A stretch of DNA of 64,000 bases from Acidovorax sp. Root219 (GCF_001428665.1 NZ_LMIJ01000014.1:91244-155243); one strand, 5' to 3'. Positions 1 to 9,297 are shown, counted from the first letter of the stretch. A program made the numbers and translations. Notes: generated by a model from the letters alone, not told the origin.

Positions 1-33
1 CACCACGCGCTTGACAGCGACGATTGCTTTCAT
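1..33 (-). CDS. etfB: Electron transfer flavoprotein beta subunit, N-terminal fragment
   Basis: Only the first 11 codons are inside the window; the gene runs off the left edge. They read MKAIVAVKRVV, which matches the conserved start of the EtfB family. EtfB with EtfA forms the flavoprotein that accepts electrons from acyl-CoA dehydrogenases and passes them to the quinone pool. The gene follows a leftward acyl-CoA catabolic operon that contains two acyl-CoA dehydrogenases, so the role fits the context. It starts 28 bases after the stop of the frameshifted nitronate monooxygenase gene, so it is probably cotranscribed. The identification rests on a short peptide and on context. Confidence 0.75.
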   Translation of the reverse strand, partial: MKAIVAVKRVV

Positions 34-61
34 GGAATTCTTTCTGGAGTAGGTGGAAAGC

Positions 62-1025
62 TCAGCGGGCGAGGCCCGCCAGGCGTTCGTGGATCAGGGC
101 GTGGGCCTCGGCCATGGTCCGGTCGATCAGCTGCTGCACCGTCGGTACGTCGTGGATCAGGCCGGCGACCATGCCGCAGGACCAGGCGCCGGCATCCATC
201 TCGCCGCTTTGCATGATGCGCGGGTAGACGCCAGCCACCTCGGGCAGGATGTCTTCGAAGGTGATGGCGGCGCCCAGCTCGCGTTCTTTTTGCAGCAGCC
301 GCTCCACGGCCGCGTTGCTCAGCACCCGCTCGGTGTTGCGCAGCGGGCGCATGACCATGCGCGTATCGAGCTCGCTGGCCGCGACTATGGCGCGCTTGAC
401 GTTCTCGTGCACCGGCGCCTCTTGCGTGGCGATGAAGCGCGTGCCCATGTTCATGCCCTCGGCGCCCAGCGCCAGCGCGGCCACGAGCGAGCGGCCGTCG
501 GCCATGCCGCCCGATGCAACGAAGGGGATGGTCAGTTCTTCGGCGGCCCGCGGCAGCAGGATGAAGTTGGGCACATCGTCCTCGCCCGGGTGGCCGCCGC
601 ACTCAAAGCCGTCCACGCTGATCGCATCGCAGCCGATGGCCTGGGCGGCGCACCGAGGTGCACTTGTGGATGACCTTGATGCCGGCCTCCTTGAGCGCCG
701 GCAGCCATTTCTGCGGGTTGTTGCCTGCGGTCTCAACCACTTTCACGCCGCCGTCAATGATGGCCTTCACATAGCCCGGGTAGTCGGGCGGGTTGACCGA
801 GGGCAGAAAGGTGAGGTTCACGCCGAAAGGCTTGGCGGTCATTTCGCGGCAGCGCGCGATCTCGCGGGCCAGCAGCTCGGGTGTGCGCTGTGTCAGCCCC
901 GTGATCATGCCCAGCCCGCCCGCATTGGAGACCGCCGACGCCAGCTCGGCCAGGCCCACATGGTGCATGCCGCCCTGGATGATCGGGTGCTGTATGCCGA
1001 AAAGTTCGGTGATGCGTGTCTTCAT
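62..1025 (-). pseudogene. Nitronate monooxygenase (2-nitropropane dioxygenase family), frameshifted
   Basis: The gene encodes an FMN-dependent NMO/NPD-family protein in two frames. The N-terminal half (603-1025) begins MKTRITELFGIQHPIIQGGM and reads through to IKVIHKCTSVR. The C-terminal half lies in another frame (stop at 62) and resumes at AQAIGCDAISVDGFECGGHP, the flavin/phosphate-binding region. Family members usually have HALKA between these segments (15 bases); here only CGCC lies between CGC and CAG GCC, so about 11 bases seem to be missing near 648-656. An 11-base loss is more than the usual one-base assembly error, although that is not excluded. The gene lies between a Bug receptor and etfB. 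As read, the product would lose its C-terminal half, so I call it broken. Confidence 0.85.
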
Positions 1026-1032
1026 GGCCGTG

Positions 1033-2034
1033 TCACTCCGAGGCGATGGACTTGTCGCGGATCAGCTGGCCCCACTTGGCATAGTCCTGCTGCAGGTGCT
1101 GGCCCATCTGCGCGGGGTCCTGGAAGCGGGCAATGGCTCCCGCGTGCAGCAGCTTCTCCTGGGTTTCCTTCTCGGCCAGGATCTGCCGGACCTCGCCGGC
1201 GATGCGATCCACCACGGCCTTGGGCGTGCCCGCAGGCGCCAGCAGCCCGCCCCAGGACACCGCGTCATAGCCCTTGAAGCCCTGCTCGGCGATGGTCGGC
1301 ACGTCGGGCAGCATGGCCACGCGCTGGGGCGACCCCACGGCGATGGCGCGCAGCTTGCCGGCCTTGATGTGGGGCAGGGCGGCTACCAGGTCGGCATACA
1401 TCACCGGCACCTGGCCGCCGATGGTGTCGGTGATGGCCGGCACGCCGCCCTTGTAGGGCACGTGCTGCATGTCGAAGCCGCCCATCTGCTTGAGCAGCTC
1501 CATGCTCAGGTGGCCGAAGCTGCCCGCGCCGGAGCTGGTGTAGTTGAGCGGGTTCTTCTGCGCCTTGGCGTTGGCGATGAGCTTGCGCAGGTCGGTCACG
1601 TCCGGCAGCTGCGTGGGGTTGACCACCACGACGATGGGCAGGTCGTACACTGTGGCCACGGGGGCGAAATCCTTCACCGTGTCGTAGCCCGCCTTCTTGT
1701 ACAGGTGGGGCGCCAGCAGGGTGGGGGTGGCCAGCATCATCAGCGTGTAGCCATCGGGTTCGGCCTTCATCACCTGCAGCGCAGCGATCGAGCCTGAGGC
1801 CCCGGGGCGGTTTTCCACCACCACGGCCTGCTTGAGGCGCTCGGCCAGCTTCTGCCCGACGATGCGAGAGGCCGTGTCGGTGGGGCCGCCCGCGGGGAAG
1901 GGCACGATCAGCTTGATGAGGCTGGCGGGCCAGGCGTCCTTGGTGCTCTGGGCCAGGCTGGTGCCCAGCAGGCCCGCGCTGCCCAGTGCGGCCAGGCCCT
2001 GCAAAGCGGTGCGGCGATTCAAATGCGTTGTCAT
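1033..2034 (-). CDS. Tripartite tricarboxylate transporter (Bug/TctC) family substrate-binding protein
   Basis: This is a periplasmic solute receptor of the Bug family (333 aa), which is greatly expanded in Burkholderiales and binds carboxylates or related small acids. The ATG at 2034 gives a signal with a twin-arginine-like start (NRRTALQGLAALGSAGLLG) ending near SLAQS; a longer upstream reading has no signal-like start. The mature part begins IKLIVPFPAGGPTDTASRIV, the standard Bug motif, and later shows ENRPGASG and the LPDVPTIAEQG segment. No TctA/TctB membrane genes are adjacent, as is common for orphan Bug proteins. Its position inside an acyl-CoA catabolic operon suggests capture of the organic acid degraded there. 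The ligand cannot be read from the sequence. Confidence 0.9.
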   Translation of the reverse strand: MTTHLNRRTALQGLAALGSAGLLGTSLAQSTKDAWPASLIKLIVPFPAGGPTDTASRIVGQKLAERLKQAVVVENRPGASGSIAALQVMKAEPDGYTLMMLATPTLLAPHLYKKAGYDTVKDFAPVATVYDLPIVVVVNPTQLPDVTDLRKLIANAKAQKNPLNYTSSGAGSFGHLSMELLKQMGGFDMQHVPYKGGVPAITDTIGGQVPVMYADLVAALPHIKAGKLRAIAVGSPQRVAMLPDVPTIAEQGFKGYDAVSWGGLLAPAGTPKAVVDRIAGEVRQILAEKETQEKLLHAGAIARFQDPAQMGQHLQQDYAKWGQLIRDKSIASE

Positions 2035-2130
2035 GGTCTTGTCTCGGTGTTGTGGATGTCGGTGGGTGGAAACTGGCGCGCCCCAGGCCAGCGCCCCCGT
2101 GCAAGGGCCGCCCCGCCGCACTGGGGGCGT

Positions 2131-2167
2131 CCCCCTCCCGTATTGCGCAGCAATACGAGAGAGGGGG
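2131..2167. repeat. Intergenic long hairpin, REP-like element
   Basis: Between the Bug gene and the CoA-transferase gene lies GC-rich symmetric DNA. The core is an outer stem CCCCCTC (2131-2137) with GAGGGGG (2161-2167), enclosing a perfect stem CGTATTGC (2139-2146) and GCAATACG (2150-2157) around a GCA loop. The flanks (about 2080-2190) carry further C/G-rich symmetric blocks. Elements of this look are, from memory, common between genes in Acidovorax and relatives. It could stop or stabilise transcripts between the two genes. Confidence 0.6.
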
Positions 2168-2198
2168 AAGGCGCGAAGCGACTCAGGGGGTGTTCATC

Positions 2199-3434
2199 TC
2201 AGGCTTCGGGCAAGGTCAGCACGCCGCGCTGCTGCAACTGCTGCAATTGCTCGTCGTTCAGGGCAAGCAGCCGGTGCAGCACCTCGCGCGTGCCTTCGCC
2301 CAGCGTGGGCGGGGCATTGCGCAAGGGCAGGCGCTGCCCGTCCAGGCGGTAGGGCGGTGCGAACACCGGCGTCGTGCCCGTCACGGGGTGGGGCATGTCG
2401 TGCACCAGGCCGCTCGCGCGCGTGCGCTCGCTGGTCAAGGCCTCGTGCAGGCCTGCAACCCTGCCGCAAGGGATGCCGGCCACCGTCATGCGCTCGATCA
2501 GCACGTCGCGCTTGAACGAGTGGATCATGGCGTTGAGCAGCGGCACCAGTGCGGGGCGGTTCTTGGCGCGCTCCACATTGGTGGCAAAGCGCGGGTCTTC
2601 GACGATGTCCGGCCGCCCGATGACCTGGCGGCAGAACTTGTCGAACTGCGCGTTGTTGCCCACCGCGATGATCAGCGGGCCGTCCGCCGCCTCGAACATG
2701 CCGTAGGGCACGATGGAAGGGTGTGCGTTGCCGTAGCGCGCGGGGTCCCGGCCCAACTGCAGTGCATCGAGCCCGTAGTAGCCCGTGACCATGATGCCGC
2801 AGTCGTACAGCGCCATCTCGATGAGCCGGCCCTTGCCCGTGCGCTCGCGGCGGAACAGGGCGGCCAGCACGGCCTGGGCCGCATGCATGCCGGTCACCAG
2901 GTCCACCACCGCCACGCCGAACTTCAGGGGCGGCTGCTCGGCTTCGCCGTTCAGCGCCATGAGGCCGGCCTCGCCCTGGATCACCAGGTCGTAGCCGGGG
3001 CGTTTGGCCTCGGGGCCGCTCGCGTCGTAGCCGGCCACGGCGCAGTAGATGAGGTCGGGCCGGATGGTCTTGAGCTGTTCGTAGCCCAGGCCCAGCTTCT
3101 CGGCGCCGCCGGTCTTGAAGTTGTGGATCACCACGTCACACTGCGGCAGCAGGTCGTGCACGATCTGCAGGCCCTCCGGGCTTTGCAGGTCCAGCGTGAT
3201 CGACCGCTTGTTGCGGTTCATGCTGTTGTAGTAGGTGGTCTCGGTCTTGCCGATGCGCATGCCCCAGTCGCGCGTGTCGTCGCCGCGGCCCGGGTGCTCG
3301 ACCTTGATGACTTCTGCGCCGAAGTCGGCCAGCACCTGGCCGCACAGCGGCCCGGCAAAGACGCGCGACAGGTCCAGCACGCGCACCCCTTCGAGGGGCA
3401 GGTCGATTTCCTGGGACGGTTGTTGGTTGGTCAT
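2199..3434 (-). CDS. CaiB/BaiF-family (class III) CoA transferase
   Basis: This 411-aa protein transfers CoA between acyl-CoA and a free acid, activating an incoming carboxylic acid for degradation. It starts MTNQQPSQEIDLPLEGVRVL and has the class III landmarks LDLSRVFAGPLCGQVLADFGAEVIKVEHP, MNRNKRSI and LDLQSPEG. The aspartate of GYDLVIQGEAGLM is at the position of the catalytic Asp that forms the acyl-aspartyl intermediate in this family. Length and domain order are standard. It sits just upstream of the Bug gene and downstream of two acyl-CoA dehydrogenases, so it probably makes the CoA ester they oxidise. The substrate is not determinable from sequence. Confidence 0.92.
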   Translation of the reverse strand: MTNQQPSQEIDLPLEGVRVLDLSRVFAGPLCGQVLADFGAEVIKVEHPGRGDDTRDWGMRIGKTETTYYNSMNRNKRSITLDLQSPEGLQIVHDLLPQCDVVIHNFKTGGAEKLGLGYEQLKTIRPDLIYCAVAGYDASGPEAKRPGYDLVIQGEAGLMALNGEAEQPPLKFGVAVVDLVTGMHAAQAVLAALFRRERTGKGRLIEMALYDCGIMVTGYYGLDALQLGRDPARYGNAHPSIVPYGMFEAADGPLIIAVGNNAQFDKFCRQVIGRPDIVEDPRFATNVERAKNRPALVPLLNAMIHSFKRDVLIERMTVAGIPCGRVAGLHEALTSERTRASGLVHDMPHPVTGTTPVFAPPYRLDGQRLPLRNAPPTLGEGTREVLHRLLALNDEQLQQLQQRGVLTLPEA

Positions 3435-3477
3435 GGTTCAGTCTCCTTGGGTGTCCCGGAAAAATTCTGGCCCGGTA

Positions 3478-4602
3478 TCAGCCCAGCGCCATGTAGCGCG
3501 CCAGGTGGTGGTCTTCATCGCCCAGCTGGTGGTCGATCATCACCAGCCGCTTGGCATAGTGCGACAGAGGCAGCTCCCAGGTCATGCCGATGCCGCCGTG
3601 CATCTGGATGCTCTCTTCGGACACCAGGGTGCCGATGCGGCCGATAGTGAACTTGGCGGCCGACAGCGCCCGCTCACGCGCCACCCGCTCGGCGTCCATG
3701 GCCGCAGCGGCGTTGATCACGGCCGAGCGTGCCTGTTCGACCTCCAGCAGCAGGTCGGCCATGCGGTGCTGCAGTGCCTGGAAGCTGCCGATCGGCACGC
3801 CGAACTGCTTGCGCGTCTGCAGGTATTCGAGCGTGTCCTTCTTGGCCACTTCCATGGCGCCCAGCGCTTCGGCGCACAGTGCCATGACGCCCCAGCCCAC
3901 GGCCAGCTCCAGCGTGGCAAAGCCCTGGCCCTCGGCGCCCAGCAGGGCGTCGGCGCCCAATTGCACCTGCTCGAACGTGATGTCGGCCGCGCCCCCGCCG
4001 TCGATGCGGCCGTAGCCGCGGCGCACCACGCCGGGTACATCGGCGGGCACGAGGAACAGCGAAATGCCGTCCTCGCTGTCCACCGCGCCCGCAGTGCGGG
4101 CCGATACCAGCAGCAGCTGCGCCTCTCCACCCTGCAGCACCACGGCCTTGGCGCCCGAGAGTGCCCAGCCCTGGGCGTTGCGCACGGCCTGCGTGGCGAC
4201 GCGCTCCAGTTCGTAGTGGCTGCCGGGCTCATCGTGCGCCAGCGCGGCCACGGTGCTGCCGTCGATCAGGCTGGCAATGCGCTCCTTCTGTGCTGCCGTA
4301 CCGGCCGCCGCCAGGGCGCGCCCGACCAGCAGGGCGCCCAGGAAGGGCTCCACCACCAAGCCACGGCCCAGGGCCTCGAAGACCACGGCGATATCGAAGC
4401 CAGCACCGCCAAAGCCCCCATCGGCCTCGGGGAAGAGGGCGCCGATGGCGCCCAGCTCGGCAAACTGGCCCCAGAGGGCCGGCGACATGCCGGTGCTGCC
4501 ATAGGCAATGGCGTTGCGGGTCTCCATGGGGCACTGCCCGGCCACGAAGCGGCCCAGCGTGTCCGCCAGCATGCGGCGGTCTTCGGTGTGTTCAAAGTTC
4601 AT
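3478..4602 (-). CDS. Acyl-CoA dehydrogenase family protein (374 aa)
   Basis: This is an FAD-dependent acyl-CoA dehydrogenase that would introduce a double bond alpha,beta to the thioester and pass electrons to ETF. The N-terminal helical region starts MNFEHTEDRRMLADTLGRFV. The C-terminal region has EYLQTRKQFGVPIGSFQALQ and QMHGGIGMTWELPLSHYAKR, both typical of the family. The middle beta domain is weakly conserved. It lies 10 bases downstream of a second, longer acyl-CoA dehydrogenase; such paired genes often encode two subunits of a heteromeric enzyme (known for steroid side-chain enzymes). Pairing is inferred from adjacency. Confidence 0.9.
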   Translation of the reverse strand: MNFEHTEDRRMLADTLGRFVAGQCPMETRNAIAYGSTGMSPALWGQFAELGAIGALFPEADGGFGGAGFDIAVVFEALGRGLVVEPFLGALLVGRALAAAGTAAQKERIASLIDGSTVAALAHDEPGSHYELERVATQAVRNAQGWALSGAKAVVLQGGEAQLLLVSARTAGAVDSEDGISLFLVPADVPGVVRRGYGRIDGGGAADITFEQVQLGADALLGAEGQGFATLELAVGWGVMALCAEALGAMEVAKKDTLEYLQTRKQFGVPIGSFQALQHRMADLLLEVEQARSAVINAAAAMDAERVARERALSAAKFTIGRIGTLVSEESIQMHGGIGMTWELPLSHYAKRLVMIDHQLGDEDHHLARYMALG

Positions 4603-4612
4603 CGCATCAGCC

Positions 4613-5821
4613 TCACAGGCCCAGGATCATCTTGGAGATGATGTTCTTCTGGATTTCATTGGAGCCGCCGAAGATCGACAGCTTGCGGTAGTTGAAGTAG
4701 TTCGCCGCCACCGTGGCCGCCTCGGCGGGGCCTGCGGATGCGTCGGCCATGTCCTGGTACTGCGCTTCCTCGATGTAGGGCAGGGCATGGGGGCCCATGG
4801 CGCGGCGGATCAGCGACAGGATCTCCTGGCGGATCTCGGTGCCGCGGATCTTGAGCATGGAGCTCTCGGCCCCCGGCACGCCGCCGCCGGCTACGGCGGC
4901 GATCACGCGCAGGTTGGTGGTCTTCATGTTCTCAAGGTCGATCTCGACTTTGGCCATGCGGGTGGCGAACTGTGGGTCCTGGGCCAGCGGGCGGCCATTG
5001 CGCTGCACCTTGGCGGCAATGACCTTGAGCTTTTCGAGTGCAGCGACCGAGAAGCCCACGCCGGCGATGCCGGTGCGCTCATAGGTGAGCAGGTACTTGG
5101 CATAGGTCCAGCCCTTGTTCTCCTCACCCACCAGATTCTCGGCGGGCACGCGCACATCGGTGAAGAACACCTCGTTGACCTCGCTGTCGCCGTCGAGTGT
5201 GCGGATGGGGCGCACCTCCACGCCCGGGGTGTCCATGTCCACCAGCAGAAAGCTGATGGCTGCCTGGGCCTTGGCCTCGCGGTCGGTGCGCACCAGGCAG
5301 AAGATCATGTTGGCATGCTGGCCCTGGGTCGTCCAGGTCTTCTGGCCGTTGACGATGTAGTGCTCGCCATCACCATCCGATCCGCGCACGGCCGTGGTCT
5401 TGACCGAGGCCAGGTCCGAGCCCGCGCCGGGCTCCGAATAACCCTGGCACCACCAGTCGGCGCCGTTCAGGATGCGCGGCAGCCAGTACTGCTTTTGTGC
5501 CTCGTTGCCGTACTTGATCAGCACCGGGCCCAGCATGTTGAGCCCGAACGGCACGATACGCGGCCCACCCGCGACAGCGCACTCGGTGTCGAAGATGAAC
5601 TTCTGCACCGCGCCCCAGCCGGGGCCGCCGTACTGCGCGGGCCAGTGGTTGGCCAGCCAGCCGCGCGCGTTGAGGATGGCGTGCCACTCCTCCTGGTCGG
5701 CCTTGGTCAGGCGCTGCCCGGCCTTGACCTTGTGCGCCAGGGCGGCGGGCAGCTGGTCTTTCAGAAAGGCCTGCACTTCTGCGCGGAAGGCCTGCTCTTC
5801 AGGGGTGAATTGGAGATCCAT
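4613..5821 (-). CDS. Acyl-CoA dehydrogenase family protein (402 aa)
   Basis: This is a second acyl-CoA dehydrogenase of the longer subfamily. I place the start at the ATG at 5821, which gives MDLQFTPEEQAFRAEVQAFL, the usual N-terminus; the upstream extension lacks family similarity. Visible motifs are GYSEPGAGSDLASVKT (substrate/FAD region), NGQKTWTTQGQHANMIFCLV, and near the C-terminus IFGGSNEIQKNIISKMILGL. The gene precedes the shorter dehydrogenase by 10 bases and follows thiolase by 13 bases, so all are probably one transcript. The two dehydrogenases may act as a heteromer on a bulky or branched acyl-CoA. Confidence 0.92.
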   Translation of the reverse strand: MDLQFTPEEQAFRAEVQAFLKDQLPAALAHKVKAGQRLTKADQEEWHAILNARGWLANHWPAQYGGPGWGAVQKFIFDTECAVAGGPRIVPFGLNMLGPVLIKYGNEAQKQYWLPRILNGADWWCQGYSEPGAGSDLASVKTTAVRGSDGDGEHYIVNGQKTWTTQGQHANMIFCLVRTDREAKAQAAISFLLVDMDTPGVEVRPIRTLDGDSEVNEVFFTDVRVPAENLVGEENKGWTYAKYLLTYERTGIAGVGFSVAALEKLKVIAAKVQRNGRPLAQDPQFATRMAKVEIDLENMKTTNLRVIAAVAGGGVPGAESSMLKIRGTEIRQEILSLIRRAMGPHALPYIEEAQYQDMADASAGPAEAATVAANYFNYRKLSIFGGSNEIQKNIISKMILGL

Positions 5822-5834
5822 GTCGTGCCTTGCT

Positions 5835-7016
5835 TCAGAATATTTCAAACAGGCCTGCGGCGCCCATGCCACCGGCGATGCACATGGTCACCACGCCCCA
5901 TTTGGCCTTGCGGCGCCTGCCTTCGAGCAGGATGTGGCCGGCCAGCCGCGCGCCCGTCATGCCGAAAGGGTGGCCGATAGAGATGGCGCCGCCGTTGACG
6001 TTCAGCCGCTCCATGGGAATGCCCAGCCGGCGCTGGCAATACAGCGCCTGCGAGGCGAAGGCCTCGTTGAGCTCCCACAGGCCGATGTCCTCGACCGTGA
6101 GACCATGGCGCGCCAGCAGCTTGGGCACCGCGAACACCGGGCCGATCCCCATTTCGTCGGGTTCGCACCCGGCCACGGCCATGCCGCGAAACGCGCCCAA
6201 CGGCTGCAGGCCCAAACGCTCCGCTTCCTTGGCCTCCATCAGCACGCAGGCCGACGAACCGTCCGAGAGCTGCGAGGCATTGCCGGCCGTGACGAACTGG
6301 CCGGGGCCCTTGACGGGTTCGAGCGCCAGCAGGCCTTCAAGCGTGGTGCCGGGGCGGTTGCAGGTGTCGCGCGTGGCCACCACCTCGCGGTACGTGACTT
6401 CACCGGTGTCCTTGTTCTTTTCGGCCATGCGCGTGGCGCAGGGGATGATTTCACCGTCGAACAGGCCAGCCGCCTGCGCCGCCGCCGTGCGCTGCTGGCT
6501 TTGCAGCGAGAAGGCGTCCTGGTCCTCGCGCGAGATACCGTAGCGCTGGGCCACCACGTCGGCGGTGTCGATCATGGCCATGTACAGGGCCGGCTTGTGC
6601 TCCACCAGCCAGGGGTCCATGTCGGTGGGCAGGTTGTTGCCCGGGCGCATGCCCGAGATGGTTTCCACCCCGCCGGCAAGCATCGCCGGCACGCCTTCGG
6701 CCACGATGCGGCCCGCAGCAATGGCGATGGACTGCAGGCCCGAGGCGCAAAAGCGCGTGACCGTGGTGCCCGCCACCGACAGCGGCAGCCCGGCGCGCAG
6801 CACGGTCTGGCGGCCCAGGTTGCGGCCCTGGAAGCCATCGGGGTTGCCGCAGCCCAGGATGAAGTCCTCGAACATGGCGGGGTCCACGCCCGCGCGCTCG
6901 ACGGCCGCCGTGAGGGAGAACGCGGCCAGCTGGGCGGCCGGCGTGGCATTGAATTCGCCGCGGTGCGACTTGGCCAGCGGGGTGCGGGCGGTGGATACGA
7001 TGACGGCTTCGCGCAT
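5835..7016 (-). CDS. Acetyl-CoA acyltransferase (thiolase)
   Basis: This 393-aa thiolase would cleave a 3-oxoacyl-CoA with CoA in the last step of beta-oxidation. It starts [20 protein letters not shown], a standard thiolase N-terminus. The nucleophilic Cys lies in [12 protein letters not shown], the catalytic His in [17 protein letters not shown], and the second Cys in [15 protein letters not shown]. It follows the FadB-like gene after about 150 bases that contain a long hairpin repeat, and it precedes the dehydrogenase pair by 13 bases. Degradative rather than biosynthetic direction is inferred from the neighbours. Confidence 0.94.
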   Translation of the reverse strand: MREAVIVSTARTPLAKSHRGEFNATPAAQLAAFSLTAAVERAGVDPAMFEDFILGCGNPDGFQGRNLGRQTVLRAGLPLSVAGTTVTRFCASGLQSIAIAAGRIVAEGVPAMLAGGVETISGMRPGNNLPTDMDPWLVEHKPALYMAMIDTADVVAQRYGISREDQDAFSLQSQQRTAAAQAAGLFDGEIIPCATRMAEKNKDTGEVTYREVVATRDTCNRPGTTLEGLLALEPVKGPGQFVTAGNASQLSDGSSACVLMEAKEAERLGLQPLGAFRGMAVAGCEPDEMGIGPVFAVPKLLARHGLTVEDIGLWELNEAFASQALYCQRRLGIPMERLNVNGGAISIGHPFGMTGARLAGHILLEGRRRKAKWGVVTMCIAGGMGAAGLFEIF

Positions 7017-7061
7017 GGGGTATGTCTCCTGTCTCTGTTAATTTGGTGGTGACTTCGAGCG

Positions 7062-7162
7062 GCTGACAAAACTCAGCGTAGCGGTTCTGGCTAGGCGCTG
7101 GGCCGCAGGCAGTACGTTAGTACGACAAGGCACAGCAACGACGCCAGAAGAGTTTTGTTAGC
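7062..7162. repeat. Long palindromic intergenic repeat (REP/MITE-like) between fadB-like gene and thiolase
   Basis: A roughly 100-base symmetric unit fills the gap between the FadB-like stop and the thiolase start. The outer arms are GCTGACAAAACTC (7062-7074) and GAGTTTTGTTAGC (7150-7162), pairing at 12 of 13 positions. The inner arms are TTCTGGC (7085-7091) and GCCAGAA (7143-7149). The centre is GTACGTTAGTAC (7112-7123). The nested symmetry suggests a folded RNA in the operon mRNA or a non-autonomous element. From memory, near-identical units are scattered between genes in Acidovorax-type genomes. Confidence 0.7.
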
Positions 7163-7167
7163 AGCTC

Positions 7168-9297
7168 TCAGGCGGGTTGGTTCAGACTGTCGAAATTGCG
7201 GCCCTCGGCCACGAGCTGTTCGAGCAGGGCAGCAGGCTTCCAGAACAAGGGGTCGTCCTGGGCGAATTCGCGGATGTCGGCGAGCACTTTGTCCAGGCCC
7301 TGCATGTCCGCCCACTTCATGGGGCCGCCACGAAAGCGCGGAAAACCGTAGCCGGACAGAAAGGTCACGTCCACATCCAGCGGGCGCAGGGCGATGCCCT
7401 CGGCCACCACCTTGGCGCCTTCGTTGACCATGGCGGCCATGTAGCGGCGCATGATCTCGTCGGCGCTGAACGGGCGCGGCACCACGCCCTTCCTGGCGCG
7501 CTCGGCATCGACAATGGCCTGCACCTCGGGATCGGGCTGGCCGACACGGGCACCCTCGGGGTAGAGGTAGAAGCCCCGGCCGGTCTTCTGGCCAAACCAG
7601 CCGCGCTCGCAGATGCGGTCGGCAATCTCCACGTAGCGCGCCTTCGGGTCGCGCGTGGCGGCGCGGCGCTTGCGCGTGGCCCAGCCAATGTCGCCACCGG
7701 CCAGGTCGGTCACCTGGAAGGGGCCCATGGGGTAGCCGAAGCCGCGCACGGCCGCGTCGATCTCGTACGGGCTGGCACCGTCTTCCATGAGGTAGTCGGC
7801 CGCCTGCTTGTACACGGCCAGGATGCGGTTGCCGATGAAGCCGTCGCACACGCCGGCACGCACCGGCACTTTTTTGAGCCGCTTGGCCAGCTCGAAAGCG
7901 GTGGCAACCACGTCGGCGCTGACCCGGGCGGGCACCACGATCTCCAGCAGCTTCATGATGTTGGCGGGGCTGAAGAAGTGCAGGCCGATCACGTCCTGGG
8001 GGCGGGCGGTGGCCGCCGCAATGGCGTCGATGTCGAGGTAGGAGGTGTTGGTGGCCAGCACGGCGCCGGGCTTGCACCCGCGGTCGAGCTCCCGGAACAC
8101 GGCCTTCTTGACCTCGATGTCCTCGAACACGGCCTCGATCACCAGGTCCGCGCTGCCGATGTCCTCGTAGCGGGTGCTGCCGGTGTAGCGCGCCATGGTG
8201 GCGGCCTTGGCCTCGGGGGCCATGCGGCCCTTGGCGACCAGGGCGTCGTAGACCTTTTCCACATGGGCTCGGCCGCGCGCGATCGATTCCGCGTCACGCT
8301 CGATCATGGTCACGGGCAGGCCGGCGTCCAGCGCCGAGACGGTGATGCCGGCGCCCATGGTGCCCCCGCCGATCACGGCAATGGAGGTGATGGGGCGCGG
8401 CACCGCGGCCTTGGCCTCGGGCACCTTGGCGACCTCGCGCTCGGCAAAGAAGGCGTGGATCAGGCCGGCGCGCTGCGGGCTTTCCAGGCAGGCGAGGAAC
8501 TGGGCGCGCTCGAACTGCATGCCTTGGTCAAAAGGCAGGTCCAGCGCGGCCTGCACGCAGTCGATGATCTTCAGCGGCGAGAACAGGCCGCGAGCGGCCT
8601 TGGCGGTGTCTGCCCGAAGCACATCGAGTTCTGCCTGGGCGGCGGCCTTGTCGGCCAGGCGCCCGGCCTGGGCGCTGGTGGGGCGCACCGGTGCCTGGCG
8701 TGCCAGCAGCTCGCGCACATAGGCCAGCCCGGCGGCGACGGGATCATCGCCCTCGACCACCACGTCCACCAGGCCTGCGGCCAGGGCCGCCTGGGCATTG
8801 AGGTGCTTGCCGCTGAGCATGAGCTCGGTCGCCGCCTTCACCCCCATGAGGCGGGGCGCCCGCTGCGTGCCGCCGGAGCCGGGCAGCAGCCCCAGCAACA
8901 CCTCGGGCAGGCCCAGTTGGGCGCTGGGCAGCGCCAGGCGGTAGTGGGCCGACAGGGCCACTTCCAGCCCCCCGCCCAGTGCCGCACCATGGATGGCGGC
9001 CACCACCGGCTTGCTGCAGGATTCGATGCGCTGGCAGACCTCGGGCAGGGCAGGCGCCACGGGCGGCTTGCCGAACTCGCGGATGTCGGCCCCGGCAATG
9101 AAGGCCCGGCCGTCGCCCACGATCAGCACCGCCTTGACATGTGCATCGGCCTCGGCCTGGGCGATCGCCGCCATCAGCCCCTGGCGCACCGCAGCGCCCA
9201 GGGCGTTGACGGGTGGGTTGTGGATGCTGACGAGCTGCACGCCGTCCTGCAGGGTTGAACGAACGACGGAAGCCGGGGATTGAAGGATCACGCGCAT
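7168..9297 (-). CDS. 3-hydroxyacyl-CoA dehydrogenase/enoyl-CoA hydratase fusion (FadB/FadJ-like)
   Basis: This bifunctional beta-oxidation protein (709 aa) hydrates enoyl-CoA and then oxidises the 3-hydroxyacyl-CoA with NAD. The N-terminal third is a crotonase domain (FIAGADIREFGKPP, HGAALGGGLEVALSAHYRLA, LGLPEVLLGLLPGSGGTQ). The rest is the dehydrogenase, with Rossmann motif IAVIGGGTMGAGI, followed by ATNTSYLDID, LHFFSPANIMKLLEIV and the C-terminal repeat GYPMGPFQVTDLAGGD. I chose ATG at 9297 because GGAGAC lies just upstream; an earlier TTG at 9345 is possible. It is the first gene of the leftward operon and diverges from a LysR gene. Confidence 0.94.
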   Translation of the reverse strand: MRVILQSPASVVRSTLQDGVQLVSIHNPPVNALGAAVRQGLMAAIAQAEADAHVKAVLIVGDGRAFIAGADIREFGKPPVAPALPEVCQRIESCSKPVVAAIHGAALGGGLEVALSAHYRLALPSAQLGLPEVLLGLLPGSGGTQRAPRLMGVKAATELMLSGKHLNAQAALAAGLVDVVVEGDDPVAAGLAYVRELLARQAPVRPTSAQAGRLADKAAAQAELDVLRADTAKAARGLFSPLKIIDCVQAALDLPFDQGMQFERAQFLACLESPQRAGLIHAFFAEREVAKVPEAKAAVPRPITSIAVIGGGTMGAGITVSALDAGLPVTMIERDAESIARGRAHVEKVYDALVAKGRMAPEAKAATMARYTGSTRYEDIGSADLVIEAVFEDIEVKKAVFRELDRGCKPGAVLATNTSYLDIDAIAAATARPQDVIGLHFFSPANIMKLLEIVVPARVSADVVATAFELAKRLKKVPVRAGVCDGFIGNRILAVYKQAADYLMEDGASPYEIDAAVRGFGYPMGPFQVTDLAGGDIGWATRKRRAATRDPKARYVEIADRICERGWFGQKTGRGFYLYPEGARVGQPDPEVQAIVDAERARKGVVPRPFSADEIMRRYMAAMVNEGAKVVAEGIALRPLDVDVTFLSGYGFPRFRGGPMKWADMQGLDKVLADIREFAQDDPLFWKPAALLEQLVAEGRNFDSLNQPA

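Noticed and set aside
62-1025. Programmed frameshift in the nitronate monooxygenase
   Set aside because: No slippery sequence is visible at the joint, and residues of the family are missing there, so a deletion is the better explanation.
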